A stretch of DNA of 64,000 nt from NCBI GenBank assembly GCA_034190875.2, contig CM067348.1:28257096-28321095 (forward strand). The letters run 5' to 3'. The stretch comes from Urechis unicinctus. Taxonomy: Eukaryota; Annelida; Polychaeta; Xenopneusta; Urechidae. Under the pieces are notes generated by a model. The model was not told the origin of the DNA. It saw nothing but the letters and a program-made list of their open reading frames with translations, and ran no database searches. Shown in pieces: positions 51,953-64,000 of this stretch. The stretch's first letter is position 1. The number at the start of each line of letters is the position of its first letter. The translations under genes and the position numbers were made by a program.

Positions 51953-54900
51953 GTCTTATAATGCATCACAATAGTCATGTGGGAATAAGGTTTTCCCGTA
52001 CGTGTATGTTGTAGTTTTGATTATGTAATTACTAATGGTCATATTTGAACAATTATCGTGTTCCTAAAATCACGTATAACAAATCCATCTGGAGAAAAGA
52101 AACGTTGCGCGACATAATCGTTTAGAAACCACAAACTGTATGTTGCATCGCCCATTAACAGCATGTTGGTGAATGGCGCCTTTGGCATTAATATAAAACA
52201 TGAGCTGCATTTAATATTTAGCGTTACGTTTTTTCTAGTTTTAGCTCATTTGGTCACACGTTGTCAAAGAATACAACTTGGATCACCGTGATAAAACATG
52301 TTTTGCTCCGCACAATATATACACATATCATTGGACGCATGCAGCTGATACGAATGTGCCCCTATTGTCTACTCATATAACCTAAATATCATGTTTAATA
52401 AGAAGGAGCTATGGAGTGATGAGCGATATTTGCGTGAAAATCTTAGCGGTGGAAAGTTCTGTACATTTCACCTAGAATATATGAGGCGCAATGTACGCAC
52501 GTCATACAATTATTCACTGTCATAATTTGTGGTTCTTTTCATACAAAATTCCTACACAAACGGCTTGCCACTGTGTATCTCACCACCAGCATTTCTCGCC
52601 TTCAAAGCTAATTTCATCGATGGCTGATCACAGATGTGAGAATAGATCAGATGAACATATGCCAACCCAGTAGACCATGAATAGGTTACACTGACATTCA
52701 TCTGATTGACAAAGTGGTTAGTTGGAACTGCCCCTTTTCCATGATTATCATACTTATTTGATTAGATGTTAAATGACGGACTGTTTTATCGAGCTCACTA
52801 GACAACAATGACTTCATCCTATCTTCGCGATAAGATGGGCAAAACGGAATGAATCACTATATGCTCAGCGATATAATAAGACAGAGTTAAGATATTAAGT
52901 GGCTTACTTTAACATTCGGCATTGCCTGGCTTTGCTCACAGACTCTTATTAAAAGCATACAAATAGCAGAAATGGCCTGCTCTTGGATGTCATGCTCCCT
53001 TCACTATGTACATGTAACACAATAGCTTGAACGGTGATGTCATACATCTTTCATCGTCACCTTTAAACTGTGCGACACCATCGAATGTTTTTTTTCTGGT
53101 GATGAAAGTCTTGTCTGACTTTGGACGTGTATAACGGTCTTAAAAAGCGTTCGTTATGAGTGTGGTAATTTCATGATTATACCGGTTAGTTACTAGGCAT
53201 GTTTGAAGAACGACGCCAAAGATTTTTATATACATTGTAACTGCCTTCTGACTTAGTGAGTGCTGTCAAGTCTAGATATTCCTGTGATGGGAGTATTGTA
53301 TATGTTATATTCAGAATGATGTCTTGACTAGCCAAGCGCTGTCAGTAAGCTCATATCTAAGCGTAAACAAATATTTATAATTCTGCTGACTTGAATAAAT
53401 GTTCTATTCTCTAGTGAATGATAATGACATCAATATCGTTGCTGCTACGTTAATGGCTCTTGAGAATGTAATTTGCGATTATGCATAGCGATTATATTTG
53501 TAAGATCACGGTCTTTACTGTTATAGAATGTGACAATTTCACTGGGTTGGTGCAAAAACATTATTTGTTACACTGAATTCAGGAACATGGGGTAGCGAAG
53601 AAAAATTCCCGTCAGATTTTGTGACTGATATATAAAAAAACATGTCTTATCACGCTTATCTCACTTGAGCTCTAATGTCATGTAAGTAATTCAACTTGTA
53701 CAGTTTCTGCTATATTCACCTCGCGTGTACAGGCGAGCACCACTGTTTTTTTATGCAAATTACTGAGGACATTTATAGTTGGTCCACTTGATATAACATC
53801 GGCAACTCTTTGAGGATATTTCCGCACGAAGAGGGGATATGAAAAGGCTTCAACGAGATGCAATCCCTTGTTTGATCTGACTTGACACCAGCAATTCTTT
53901 TTGCCGCGATGTTACTTGATATTGACGTAGCTTTGCCTGAATTTGTGTCCTCATTATCACATTGTCTGTAATCTCATATTGATCTCCCATAAGAAATTAC
54001 ACATATCACTATGACAAAATATAATTTGGGGCAATTGCCATCCACGAACGTTCACAAAGATCCAAAGGCATCACCAACATATGGTATCCTAACATACCTA
54101 GTAAAATGCGACAAACAATTTTTTGTTATGTGATATACAATGATGGCCAACATGGTTTGTTGTGGTTCCAGCATGAAGTATTTATTCGTAAGTATGATGA
54201 TGCAGGTTTTGCAAATAGTATTAGTCACAGTGAAGCATGGGATATTAGTATATTTGTTTTTCGAGGCATTGTTCCAAAACAGTTTGGGTTGCGGGTGTTA
54301 GTGATCAGGCTGCTATAAATCATTTGCAATAACCTTTAGTGGCTTTGTAGGCTTGATGACCTAGTTAGTAAGTTTCATGTCGGTAATCAAATTAACACCT
54401 GCCAAGTCTCTGTAGAATATTATCATAATTCACTGTTAATGTTATTTTTCCACATACACAACGATTATTCTGTTGTGTTCTTTCGCACCCGGTGTTCATA
54501 GGAGATTATATCCAACTAAGCCAGCGTGCTTGTAACACCTACTGCTTGCCATTGTTATCACAAATCACCCGATCGTGCCTTTTCAATATGTGCTGTTAAT
54601 GCTAGCTACATTTTGAGGCTTATTCACGAATGGTGCACACTTGATGGGCTGTCAGTTTATGTTTTATTAAACAATGCTTGCACACAGCGAATAAATAGAG
54701 GGCGACTGCGTTCGTTGTCAGGGTTCTGTTGACCATACTAACACAATCCCATTATCATGATATTACAAAAATACGAATGGTGGAAAAATCTCACTGCAAA
54801 GGTGTATAAATATTAATGCGTATTGCTGTTATACATGCTGAGGTGATGGTCATCAGTGCTTTGCATTGTACATGTATATAAAGCAGTAAAATAATCGTAG

Positions 54901-55770
54901 GGGTGGTAATCACGCAAAGAATCATTCCTCGGCATATATCGGTGGTATTCCTAACAATCCTTACTGTGGGCAATCGGCATATTGGCGTTGGCCAAATAGG
55001 AAGCATTCACAACTCTTGATTTAGCTGTCATTCACCGCTTGGCAAATTATGTTGCTAATATTGCATTGAACAAATACTAGATGTGTCGATGAACATTCAT
55101 GAGACGACTTATCAATACATATTTAGCACAAGAAATGTTTTCGAAACTCAGTGGCTTTCATAGTGTCATAAATAGCCTGAACTATCCTCACACAGTGCGG
55201 CTGATGGCGATCCCATAGTGCTATGCAATGAATAACTGCTGTTATGCAGCCAAGTTAACTGTATCTAGTATGTGTCAGTTGAGGCTGACTATATAAATGA
55301 AATACATTTGCTGACACAATATTGGTTCTTTCAAAATATAATCATGTATCTGTGGTTGTGTTGCGGACGTAAATTGTTAGTACATGTGTATTCTAATCTA
55401 CCAGTTGATGATTGTCTAGGCCAAGACTTTTAATGACATAATACTGGTTCTTACAGAACCTGACTTACATTTATACTATTATATGCTGTATCATATGTGA
55501 TAGAACTATAAGCTTAGGTGTTGCACATGCGTATCCAGTATGTAGACCAAGGAGGTACCCATCAAAGTATATACTAAGCAGGTCAACCACACGCGCCAGC
55601 GGCTTACGGTGACAGGCTTATTCCCTACGTGGCTTTTTTTATAATATTATTGCAAGATTTTCCAAGCGCGCTGAATAAATATATTCCGGTCATTCATCAC
55701 AATAACCCTTGCTCTAACGGCAATAAAGGGTATTTTATCGTTAGCTAAGTGGTTATTAATCGGAATTCAT
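51953..55770. repeat. Reference copy of the long-period repeat, left part
   Basis: 51953-55460 runs collinear with 10243-13587, with extra segments at 54290-54490 (as in 47280-47470) and 54490-55090 (as in 19380-20160, 25960-26740 and 38410-38830). 55460-55770 matches 13900-14208 and 38900-39240 up to the sequence ggaattc, where the LINE begins. This copy lacks the Polinton-like insertion and so serves as an empty comparison for its right edge. Confidence 0.8.
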
Positions 55771-55977
55771 AAAATGTTATTTGTACTATTTTCTCAACGA
55801 ATATATCCTAATGACGTGACAATGAACTATTGTGAAGTGCCTTAGGTCATGTTTGTGAGTATCAACCTTGCTCTGGTGCGGCGATTTATGTAAAAATACC
55901 CCTGGGCGAATGTATGAAAACTGTATCACCTATATATCGCTCACTCTTGTACGGCTTCTCACATCATAACGTCCAAC

Positions 55978-56637
55978 ATGCCAGCTAAAAAAGATGCCTT
56001 GACCTCATCTGACTTTGCAATATTTCTCGTGGAAGCACTCACGAACAAAACTGTGATTGAAAAACTCCAAGAAGCATTAAACATTGACAAAATGGTTGAC
56101 CGTATTACCACACAGTTTGAAAATAAACTCGGTAAGCTGGAAAAGCTCCTTGAAACCAAGGTAACCATATCGGTCAGCTCAACAAAAAAAATATCTGAAC
56201 TTGAAGCGAAAGTAGATGACCAGGAGCAATACAGCCGAAGGTGCTCAGTACGTATTGATGGCATCAGAGAAGTGCAAAATGAGAATGTTGATCAGAGAGT
56301 GGAAGAGGTACTGAAAGCCCTTGACCTTGATGTAGTACCCAACCGTTCTCATCGAGTAGGACCCAAAAAACAGGAGAGGCCCAGACAAATAATTGTCCAA
56401 CTTGACTGTTATAAGGATAAAGAGAAAGTAATGAAAAAGAGAAAAAACCTGAAGTTCCAACTGGAGTTCTCAAAAAACTTCATCAACGAAGACCTAACCA
56501 GACTGCGTACTGAACTCTACTACCATGCAAGGATGAAAAAGAAGGCTAGAAAACTTGCTGATGTTTGGATAACTGAAATGTCATTGGAAAAGACTCCAAA
56601 AATAAGATCATCCATATGCTCAACTTGTCAGAATTGA
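55978..56637 (+). CDS. LINE ORF1 protein (L1-type RNA-binding, coiled coil)
   Basis: A 219-residue open frame. Residues 40-83 are heptad-like coiled coil, which in this family drives trimer formation. Residues 85-150 look like an RRM, with EQYSRRCSVRIDGIRE and RPRQIIVQLDCY. Residues 122-127 (RSHRVG) and 167-177 (NFINEDLTRLR) match the conserved C-terminal domain of L1-type ORF1 proteins. Its known role is to bind LINE RNA in a cytoplasmic particle and act as nucleic-acid chaperone. After about residue 190 the sequence no longer resembles the family and may be slightly altered. The frame itself is open. It precedes ORF2 by about 100-200 bp. Confidence 0.85.
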   Translation: MPAKKDALTSSDFAIFLVEALTNKTVIEKLQEALNIDKMVDRITTQFENKLGKLEKLLETKVTISVSSTKKISELEAKVDDQEQYSRRCSVRIDGIREVQNENVDQRVEEVLKALDLDVVPNRSHRVGPKKQERPRQIIVQLDCYKDKEKVMKKRKNLKFQLEFSKNFINEDLTRLRTELYYHARMKKKARKLADVWITEMSLEKTPKIRSSICSTCQN

Positions 56638-56755
56638 ATGACTGACCTAGCATGTTCACACTCATATGATACTAGAATCTCTATCTCTTTTGCTTACTGT
56701 TATCTTAAATTTTGAATGTCCTTTCAAATTAATGATGATGATAAAAACTGACTGG

Positions 56756-59570
56756 AGGATATAGACCCTGATAATAATGTGCTTAATGAACAACTGACTG
56801 AATGTGATTATCTTCACGTTAAATAAGCTCTTTCCTTGTTTCATGTGAATACAAGAAGTATTACAAAACACTATGATAATCTAACTGAATATTTGTCTGT
56901 ACTTAATCACAAGTTCTCTGTGCTTGGTATCGCTGAAACTTGGCTGAATGATGTGAACAAACACTTGTATGATATTCCTCAATATAGTTCTGTTCATGCT
57001 ATGAGACATAATCAAATTGGTGGTGGGGTGTCATTAAACATCTCTAATGATATTGAATATATGTGTAGAAATGATCTAAATGTATGCAAAAGTTATATGG
57101 AATGTTTGTTTGTTGAACTAAAATGTACAAATGTAGGAAGGGGTAAAAGTATTTTCATTGGTGTGATTTATAGACAAATACAGATATCAGGGAATTTGTC
57201 AATGAACTTAATGTTATATTATCAAACATAAAAACTGAAAACAAGATATGTTATTTAATGGATGACTACAATATCAACCTGCTGAACTGTGAACAACACT
57301 CCCAACAGCTGAGTTCTTAGATTTTATGTACTCTCAGTCTTTTGTACCTATGATAGACAAACCTACAAGGGTGACACACAGCACAGCCACCTTAATTGAC
57401 AACATTTTTTGCAACAATGGCTTAATTAATAAACATATAAAAGGTGTTTTATGTACAGATTTTTCTGATCATTTTCCTGTATTTATAATGACGGAAGACT
57501 TATTGCATAAATCTTCTGACAATGTAACTAGAGTTAGATAATTTTCTCGAAGAAATGTTCAATGTTTACGAACCTTATTGAACTCTCATGATTGGACCTC
57601 TGTCTTAGAAAGTAATAATGCCCAGAATGCTTATTCACAATTTATAGATGTAGTACAAAATTTCTGGGAGGAGGCATTTCCTTATAAGGAAATGAAAACT
57701 AGGCGTGGAAAATATAAGCCTTGGATGACTAATTGTATTTGTAGGTCTATTAATGTGAACAACAAGTTGTATATGATGTATTTGAAGAAATCAATCTAGT
57801 ACCATAAGACTAGGTACAAACGATATAGGAACAAACTTAATCATATGATTACATTGGCTAAAAAATCATATTATCAAGAAATGCATGAGAAAAATAGATC
57901 AAATGCCAGACAAACTTGGGAAGTTGTAAAGGAAATTATTGGTGTTGAACCTATAAAACCAATTAGTAAGGAATTTGTATTGAATGGTGATGTAACAAGT
58001 GATTCTAAATTAATTGCTCACAATTTTAATGAGTACTTTACTAATGTTGGGCCAAAATTATGCGAGATCCCAAACGTAGACAACTTTTTTGAGTATTTAC
58101 AAACTAGTTGTTCACAGTCCGTTTTTCTGAGTCCTGTTACTACTTATGAACTTGGATGAGTTATTATTATTTTAAAAAACAGTAGTCCAGGTTGGGATGA
58201 CATCAATCCAAATATAATTAGACAAACTTACCATGGTTTCCTTGAACCTCTTTGTCATGTGATTAATTTATCATTTACTCAAGGTATTGTGCCTCATGAA
58301 CTAAAATTGGCTGTTGTTGTGCCAATTCACAAGAAAGATAGTGTAACCCAACTAGAAAATTATAGATCTATTTCACTACTCTCTGTGTTCTCTAAGATAT
58401 TTGAAAAATTAATGTTCAATAGATTTATCAATTATCTTGATAAATATGGCATTTTGTCATCCAACCATTTTGGATTTAGAAAAGGCTATTCTACAGAAGT
58501 AGCACTTGTAAAATTTACTGATAAAATGATGAACTCATTGGATAAAGGTGTACATGTTATATGTGTGTTTCTGGATTTCGCCAAAGCTTTTGATACTGTA
58601 AACCATGATATTCTTATTTCAAAGTTAAAATGTAATGGTATTAGAGGTAAGCCACTAGATTGGTTTATAAGCAAAAATTGGAAACAAAACATATAACTTG
58701 TGGGGTTCCCCAGGGTTCTGTCCTGGGACCAATATTTATCTACTATATATTAATGATTTATGTCAAGTATCTGATAGAATGTTTCAAATTGTGTTTGCTG
58801 ATGACACAAATTTATTCATGGTGGGAAAAGATGCTAACAAAATTGAATATGAATTTAACATTGAGCTTAAGAAAGTTGTTAATGAAATGTAAAAAAGACA
58901 AAAACCATGACCTTTTCATGTAATAGAAATATCAGAAATAGAATCAACAAAATAGTTATTGATGATACTATACTTGATACTGTGAACACAACAGGTTTTC
59001 TTGGTGTTGTTATAGACAATCAACTGTCATTGTCTAGTCATATAAAATTAATCTCAAATAAAGTATCGACAAATATTGGTATTCTCAAAACGGTGAGAAA
59101 TAAATTAAACAGAGAGACTCTTATCAATATGTATTATACATTTATCTATCCGTATTTGACCTATTGCAATCTAATCTGGGGAAATGCAGCTCATAAATAT
59201 TTAATGAGGTTACATTTACTACAAAAGCGTGCTGTAAGAATCATATGTAATGCAGAATTCAGAGCACATATTCCTGAGTTGTTTGTACTATGTAAAATCC
59301 TAAATATTTTTGCACATACTAAGATGTTGTTTATTTATGTTCAAGTATAGATTGAACTTGTTGCCTGAAAGATACTGTACATGGTTATCACACTAGGCAA
59401 TTATCAGGATATAGACTTCCTTGTTGTCTTACAACATTGAAGCAAAAATCGCTAAATTATATGGCACCATATTTCTGGAATGAAATTGTCATTTTACATA
59501 ATATCGAAATCAATAAGAGCAGTCATATATTTAAGGAACAATTATTCCTGTACATTATATCCTCCATTCA
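56756..59570 (+). pseudogene. LINE ORF2: AP-endonuclease and reverse transcriptase, inactivated
   Basis: Endonuclease motifs appear in order: HVNTRSI, GIAETWL, GGGVSL, GVIYR, MDDYNINLLN, ATLIDNIFCN and SDHFPVF. RT motifs follow: GWDDINPN, VVVPIHKKDS with ENYRSISLL, FGFRKGYSTE, FLDFAKAFDTVNHDIL (catalytic Asp), GVPQGSVLGP, FADDT (catalytic Asp pair) and GFLGVVIDNQLSLSSHI. The copy is dead. In-frame stops occur at 56824, 57539, 57797 and 58157, and the frame changes between about 57200 and 57325, near 58690, near 58700-58740 and near 58890. A C-terminal portion ending near 59570 is also out of frame with 58907-59350. Its function would be target-primed reverse transcription of the LINE RNA. Confidence 0.88.
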
Positions 59571-59730
59571 ATAGCAATATATCTATATATTTATGTGACA
59601 TTACATCATTGAATAAGTATATATATACTTTACATTTTTTTTTCTTGCATTCAGTTGTTAGTTACTTCTGTCATTAAGTGTAGTTAATCAAGGGAACTGA
59701 AAAAACAGTTTACTGTTCCAGTTTCCATTT

Positions 59731-59818
59731 GTCTCAATACACTTGATGTTAAATCTGCAAACTGTTGTTGTTGTATTTGTATTATTTGAGACAATAAACC
59801 ATTATTATTATAATTATT
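59731..59818 (+). other. LINE 3' end with stem-forming inverted repeat and TTA-rich tail
   Basis: tgtctcaa at 59731-59738 is the perfect reverse complement of ttgagaca at 59786-59793, so the RNA could form a stem just before the aataaaccattattatta tail. CR1/L2-type LINEs often rely on 3' structure plus a short repeat for RT recognition. The role here is inferred. Confidence 0.55.
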
Positions 59819-61790
59819 AACAACCTGGATAAGCGTTTGAAATCAGAACGTTCGTATGACTGAAGCTACTAAATATAAAACCTCTACAGACAGGCTTCTT
59901 ATTTTGTAGGGCATCTGGATCACACAATCCGATTATTTTATTATTTTCCAACGTATTTGTTATCATTTTACATGCCATAAATACATATAACATAACAAAA
60001 ATCCATAAATGACAACGCACCTCTAAGCAAAGCAATGACTTTAACATAAATCTACCTAAATACATATTTTTTCTTCATCCACCCATTAATGTTGTGCATA
60101 AACAATGTGTCGATTCAGAAGACTGATTCGGTAAATCTCTGCTATAATCATGCTGGCTGCATTTTGTCGCATTTAATACTTGGGTTATTGGCCACTGGAT
60201 ACTTGCAAATATCCATTGTTGTTACGATGACTTCATGTGATACTTTCATACTTGCATTTACAGCAGTCACACAAAAAGAACTGAGTTCGCCATTTCAATG
60301 AGGTTGACAGTTTATATCATTATTGGTTTCATCGCGAGTCAGCATTAAAAAAAGCTCAGAGTAGCGTACATAAATTAGACTTTTAAGGAGCGCGAGTTAA
60401 TTTGATCAGTCTGGTAGCATAAAAGACAGCTTCGCAGTGATTGCGGCTTGACTTAGAATAGGCGCTTGGAAGAACAGCGCCGGCTAACCCTGCATAGCAT
60501 ATTATCAGTGGTTTGGTTAACATACAGACAATTCTTTTTTCGGGGATGAAAACACTTTTACGAAGTGCCCGAATTTTACTTCAATTATGCGACTGACGTT
60601 GCATAACTGTTGATAGCTGCACCGATGACTTCATCATCTATTTTACAAAACGATGTGATGTACATTGATGACGTCTTTTGTCCGCAAATTCACATCAGTC
60701 TTGGATGCTGTGTATTTGAGATAATAAGTCATCAAAGCTGAATCGCATGCAGTCGTGAAGTTTATGGTTTAAATACGTTTCCACAGACGTGCAATATGGC
60801 GATTACTGAATTATTCAACCTAAGGCTGCCAACTGGTGTACCAATTATAGCCGTTGGAATGTGTCTGGGAGGCTGGCATTGCAAATGATACATGTGCTGA
60901 CACAGGTAATGGCAGGTGGTCTAAATTATTCATATTAGCTTTTTTACACTGTATATTCTAATGAACATGTTATGGATCAGTCTTTGAAGGACAACAATAA
61001 CCTACTAGGCATGAATTATACATAAATCGACATTTTTGTCCACTCTTATTCTTCAGTCGGACGAAGCTGTTAGCCTTAGGGTGTATAAACATAAATCATA
61101 GAAGATGGCTGTAAATTTGAATGTAGCAGACTGTGGCGTGCTGCCAGCTGAGAGCAGGAATTAGTCAGTCGATATATTTGACAAAAAAGGACTAAAGTGA
61201 GGACGCAAGTATGTGTTTATATAACTCCGCAATGGTTAATATACTTAAGCTGTTTCACATATCTACATCAGTCTGATTTTGCTAATAAGGTCGGTGATAT
61301 GGTCGCATATAGTTACATTTTGCATTGCAATAGTCCTGTATGAATGCCGTATGCGCTCTGACGTACTCGTATTAATGCTTCCAAGAGGTTGCGCATTAAT
61401 ATTTTGCGCCATTATGTCTCCAGTGGAATTCTCAAAACAAAACGTGCGCTAAAGTAAATCATATTTTAAATGATAAATTTCCCAAGCCGTAGTCTTAGGA
61501 AAATGCATCAATATTTTCTTCATCTTGATACCATGTGGTGTATGGAGATTACAAAGCCGAACCCAAATAGAGTGTGCTCGCGTCGCTGCATATAATTTAC
61601 CGCTATAGATGCATAAAAACAATGCAAGAAGAGCTGATTGAATTTTTTTACATTTTCAGCCCAACGCCTCATGCTTTAAATAATTAGTCCGCTTTACAAG
61701 TGTATACATTCTTGTTGAGAATATAATCATATTTAATAAGTGCATTATTCCAGACAGACAAATCTCATTATTTTCTTTGTCGGGTTCTTC
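59819..61790. repeat. Reference copy of the long-period repeat, right of the LINE
   Basis: Resumes at caacctggataagcgtttga and matches 14369-14900, then 60300-61770 matches 14930-16300 and 21520-22890, and inverted 36970-38165. Around 61660-61780 it also matches 28120-28235 but has no TA array there. No gene is supported. Confidence 0.85.
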
Positions 61791-62559
61791 TTACATACAC
61801 CATGTTAGTTTACTTAACCACTATGCTGTATTGTTCCGCCTGAGAGGAGTTGGCTGCCATGGGTGTGGCATCTTCATAAGCAATTGTTATTCAATGCAAA
61901 TCGCCGAAGATATTGCAGAATATATTATGCGGTAATGTCCGTGTCATTAAAATTTGATAACCGAACAACCGCAAGCCATTCTTTTACGTGTTCTCCTTCT
62001 ATTATGCATTGTAAGTTGATATTTGATTCAATGCATATAATCTATAGGGCAATAATAAATTATGCAATATGAAGTTTGTTTTCAAATGGTAGCTTCCCAC
62101 AGTTTCTTTAAATTATAATACGCAGATGAGGAGCGCAAACAATGTATCCATCTTTGTTAATTTTGTATTATATGCTCGCTCTTTCTCAATTCTATATTGG
62201 CAAATTTGGTGTCTGTTGCAGCCTTTGCTTGTACTTTTTACCCAACTGGAAACTTGCTTCTTATTTTACCAGTGTTTGCTCATTCTCTTATATTACATAA
62301 ATGTTGCATTTTGGATCAAATTACGTTACTATCAGCCTCATATAATTGCATCAAGCATTCATTTGGCTTGTGATAAAGCCATTTTGATGCTGCATCTGTA
62401 AAAGTAAACCCTACAATGATGACGTTAATGAGCAGTCATATAATTTTACCTCTCAAAATGTTACTTTTTATGATGATGCAAGTTTATTTTTGATACCACG
62501 ATAACTATCTGGCGCAAGGGGTCTAGTTGGTACTTACCGGTTAGCATAGACATAGAACT
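61791..62559. other. Gene-free stretch, no match found
   Basis: AT-rich. The frames at 61863-62072 and 62126-62401 show no family features; the second is hydrophobic by composition. No repeat partner recognised. Confidence 0.45.
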
Positions 62560-63354
62560 GGGCCGGGCAATTGTCACTTGAAGGGTAATTATTGTGCAGT
62601 GTGCAAGTGCTCAATATTTTGACAAGACGGAGATACATGAACATATCAATTATATGCGAGGACAAGACAAAATCGAAATATGCATTTACAATTAGGGTGA
62701 AAATATAATATACATTTTTCGCTTAGCCTGACACACTATAACCGAACTGTAGATATGTTGACTGAGCATACCATCTTATGAGAGTCGATTCTTTGTCGAA
62801 ACGTCCACGCATGTTCTGACTTTATTAAACTTTAGTAAGAAGTACTAAGAGATTATATCTGGCTCTGATGCGTTTTGCGTCAAAGTAAAAAGAGAAATAT
62901 TTTTTTATGCAGTTAAATGTAACGCCAATCTGTATGGATGACACGCAGTCATTGCATCACCTCGTCACAAGCCATGGCTATTCTAATGAACGTTAAAATC
63001 ATATATTGATGCAAATGCTCTTGAGCAGGACTTGCTCTTCAACAGTAAGTACAATATCTGCGCATTTAGAGTCATATATGATAACAACGCTCATAAGATA
63101 TGTGTGCCCATTATTCCTTGCGTTGAAGGTTATTTTCAGTATTACAAAATCGGCAATATTCCTGCGGAATAATATTTGTGAATTATGCCAAATTATATTT
63201 AACTATTTGTCACACATGACATTTACTTTCCGAGAGTTATGCAATATGAACCAATAATAGCGCTTTGCGATATAATCGAATATACTATCTAGACGAGTAA
63301 TGGGAAAATATCGAGTTTTCGGTAATGCAATTTAAAAATCAATCAAATCATTGT
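62560..63354. repeat. Long-period repeat, partner of 49310-50029
   Basis: Direct match to 49310-50029 in the same order, leading into a TA array as there. Divergence is substantial, including indels. Confidence 0.85.
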
Positions 63355-63406
63355 ATATGTGTGTGTGTGTGTGTTTGTGTGTGTGCGTGTATATATACAT
63401 ATATAA

Positions 63407-63439
<33 letters not shown>

Positions 63440-63477
63440 AATATATGTATATATATATATTTGTGTATATATATATT

Positions 63478-63538
<61 letters not shown>

Positions 63539-63570
63539 CTATATTTATATATATACATGTATATATTTGT
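63355..63570 (+). repeat. (TG)n then (TA)n microsatellite
   Basis: tgtgtgtgtgtgtg with minor interruptions at about 63358-63392, then TA, TATT and TATG units. It occupies the same unit position as 50030-50500. Confidence 0.95.
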
Positions 63571-64000
63571 ATCCAATCTTAGGAAACCGATGGATAATCG
63601 ACGTTATGCGATTGTCTTTGTTTTACACTACCTTTGCTTTTTATATTTGGCATCTCTGTGGAGATATCAGTCGACCTGTCAAAAGCTTATTTCTCCGCCC
63701 AGTTTAGTGTCAGATTCCTGGCTTATTTCGAGTAATCATTGATCGGTCCCGACGTTGTTGTATGTATAACGCCTTTATCGTTAAATCTATGCTATATTGT
63801 TTTATTGTGGAAATCTTATGCCCTGCAAATGCCAATCTTCGGATATCCATGAATCAATGTCATTGCGTTGCATGTTACATTTTCGCCGTAAAGTTGTGCA
63901 TGTTGGGTAATCCAAATTCGGACTATGGCCGCTGCAGAACTTTTCAATCTCAATTACCTGCTTCATAATGCTGCGCTCAACAGGCGAATTCGTTTTCCAA
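63571..64000. repeat. Long-period repeat, right edge of window
   Basis: 63640-63760 matches 50515-50645 and 29030-29160. 63828-64000 matches 1-172 and 50712-50885. The sequence at the right edge therefore re-enters the sequence found at the left edge, so the repeat very probably continues beyond the window. Confidence 0.85.

Larger units (their letters stand above)
55771..59818 (+). mobile_element. LINE (non-LTR retrotransposon), L1-type ORF1 plus APE-RT ORF2, CR1/L2/jockey-like
   Basis: About 4.05 kb with a leader of about 200 bp, ORF1, ORF2 with endonuclease and reverse transcriptase domains, and a 3' end of attattattataattatta. The short repeat tail, not poly(A), and RT motifs such as FLDFAKAFDTVNH and FADDTN point to the CR1/L2/jockey group rather than L1 itself. 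Left flank ends at ggaattcat (55770) and right flank resumes at aacaacctgg (about 59818). In undisturbed copies such as 14208-14368 about 160 bp lies between these two points, so host sequence was lost at or before insertion. No target-site duplication is evident. Confidence 0.9.

Overview
This is a window of eukaryotic, most likely invertebrate animal, genomic DNA. The reasons are a LINE retrotransposon, a capsid-bearing Polinton-like element whose genes match families I know from cnidarian and other marine invertebrate genomes, many long (TA)n arrays, AT-rich noncoding background, and no bacterial-style gene packing. I cannot name the species. I found no host exon, tRNA, rRNA or CRISPR array.

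Layout. 1-1190 is a copy of a long noncoding repeat. 1191-2190 is unassigned sequence ending in a CT tract. 2191-2290 is a 100-N assembly gap. About 2291-10242 is a Polinton-like fossil. On the minus strand it carries a small membrane protein, a packaging ATPase, a double-jelly-roll capsid protein and a conserved protein of unknown role. On the plus strand it carries a coiled-coil membrane protein, a capsid-type protein, a phage-style fibre, a small glycine-rich membrane-like protein and a YqaJ-type nuclease. Three genes look whole or nearly so and the rest look degraded. No polymerase B or integrase is visible, and the gap sits at the element's left side. Its right edge can be placed near 10242 because the flank from 10243 on is homologous to 51953 on.

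From 10243 to the end the window is a mosaic of one long-period noncoding repeat family. A reference unit can be read from 51953 to 64000, with a LINE inserted at 55771-59818. Diverged copies occur elsewhere in direct orientation (10243-13587, 38166-40834, 41495-42585, 45860-47160, 47275-51010) and in inverted orientation (29160-29540, 32600-35580, 36970-38165). Within this, 13588-20183 and 20184-26755 are an almost identical tandem duplication of about 6.6 kb, either very recent or an assembly artefact. Long (TA)n arrays lie at many block edges, and a GC-rich module of about 430 bp sits between two of them in each copy of the duplication.

The LINE has an L1-type ORF1 that is open and an endonuclease-RT ORF2 broken by several stops and frameshifts. 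Nothing here looks like a functioning host gene system. The window records virus-like and retrotransposon insertion, microsatellite growth, and repeated duplication and inversion of noncoding DNA.
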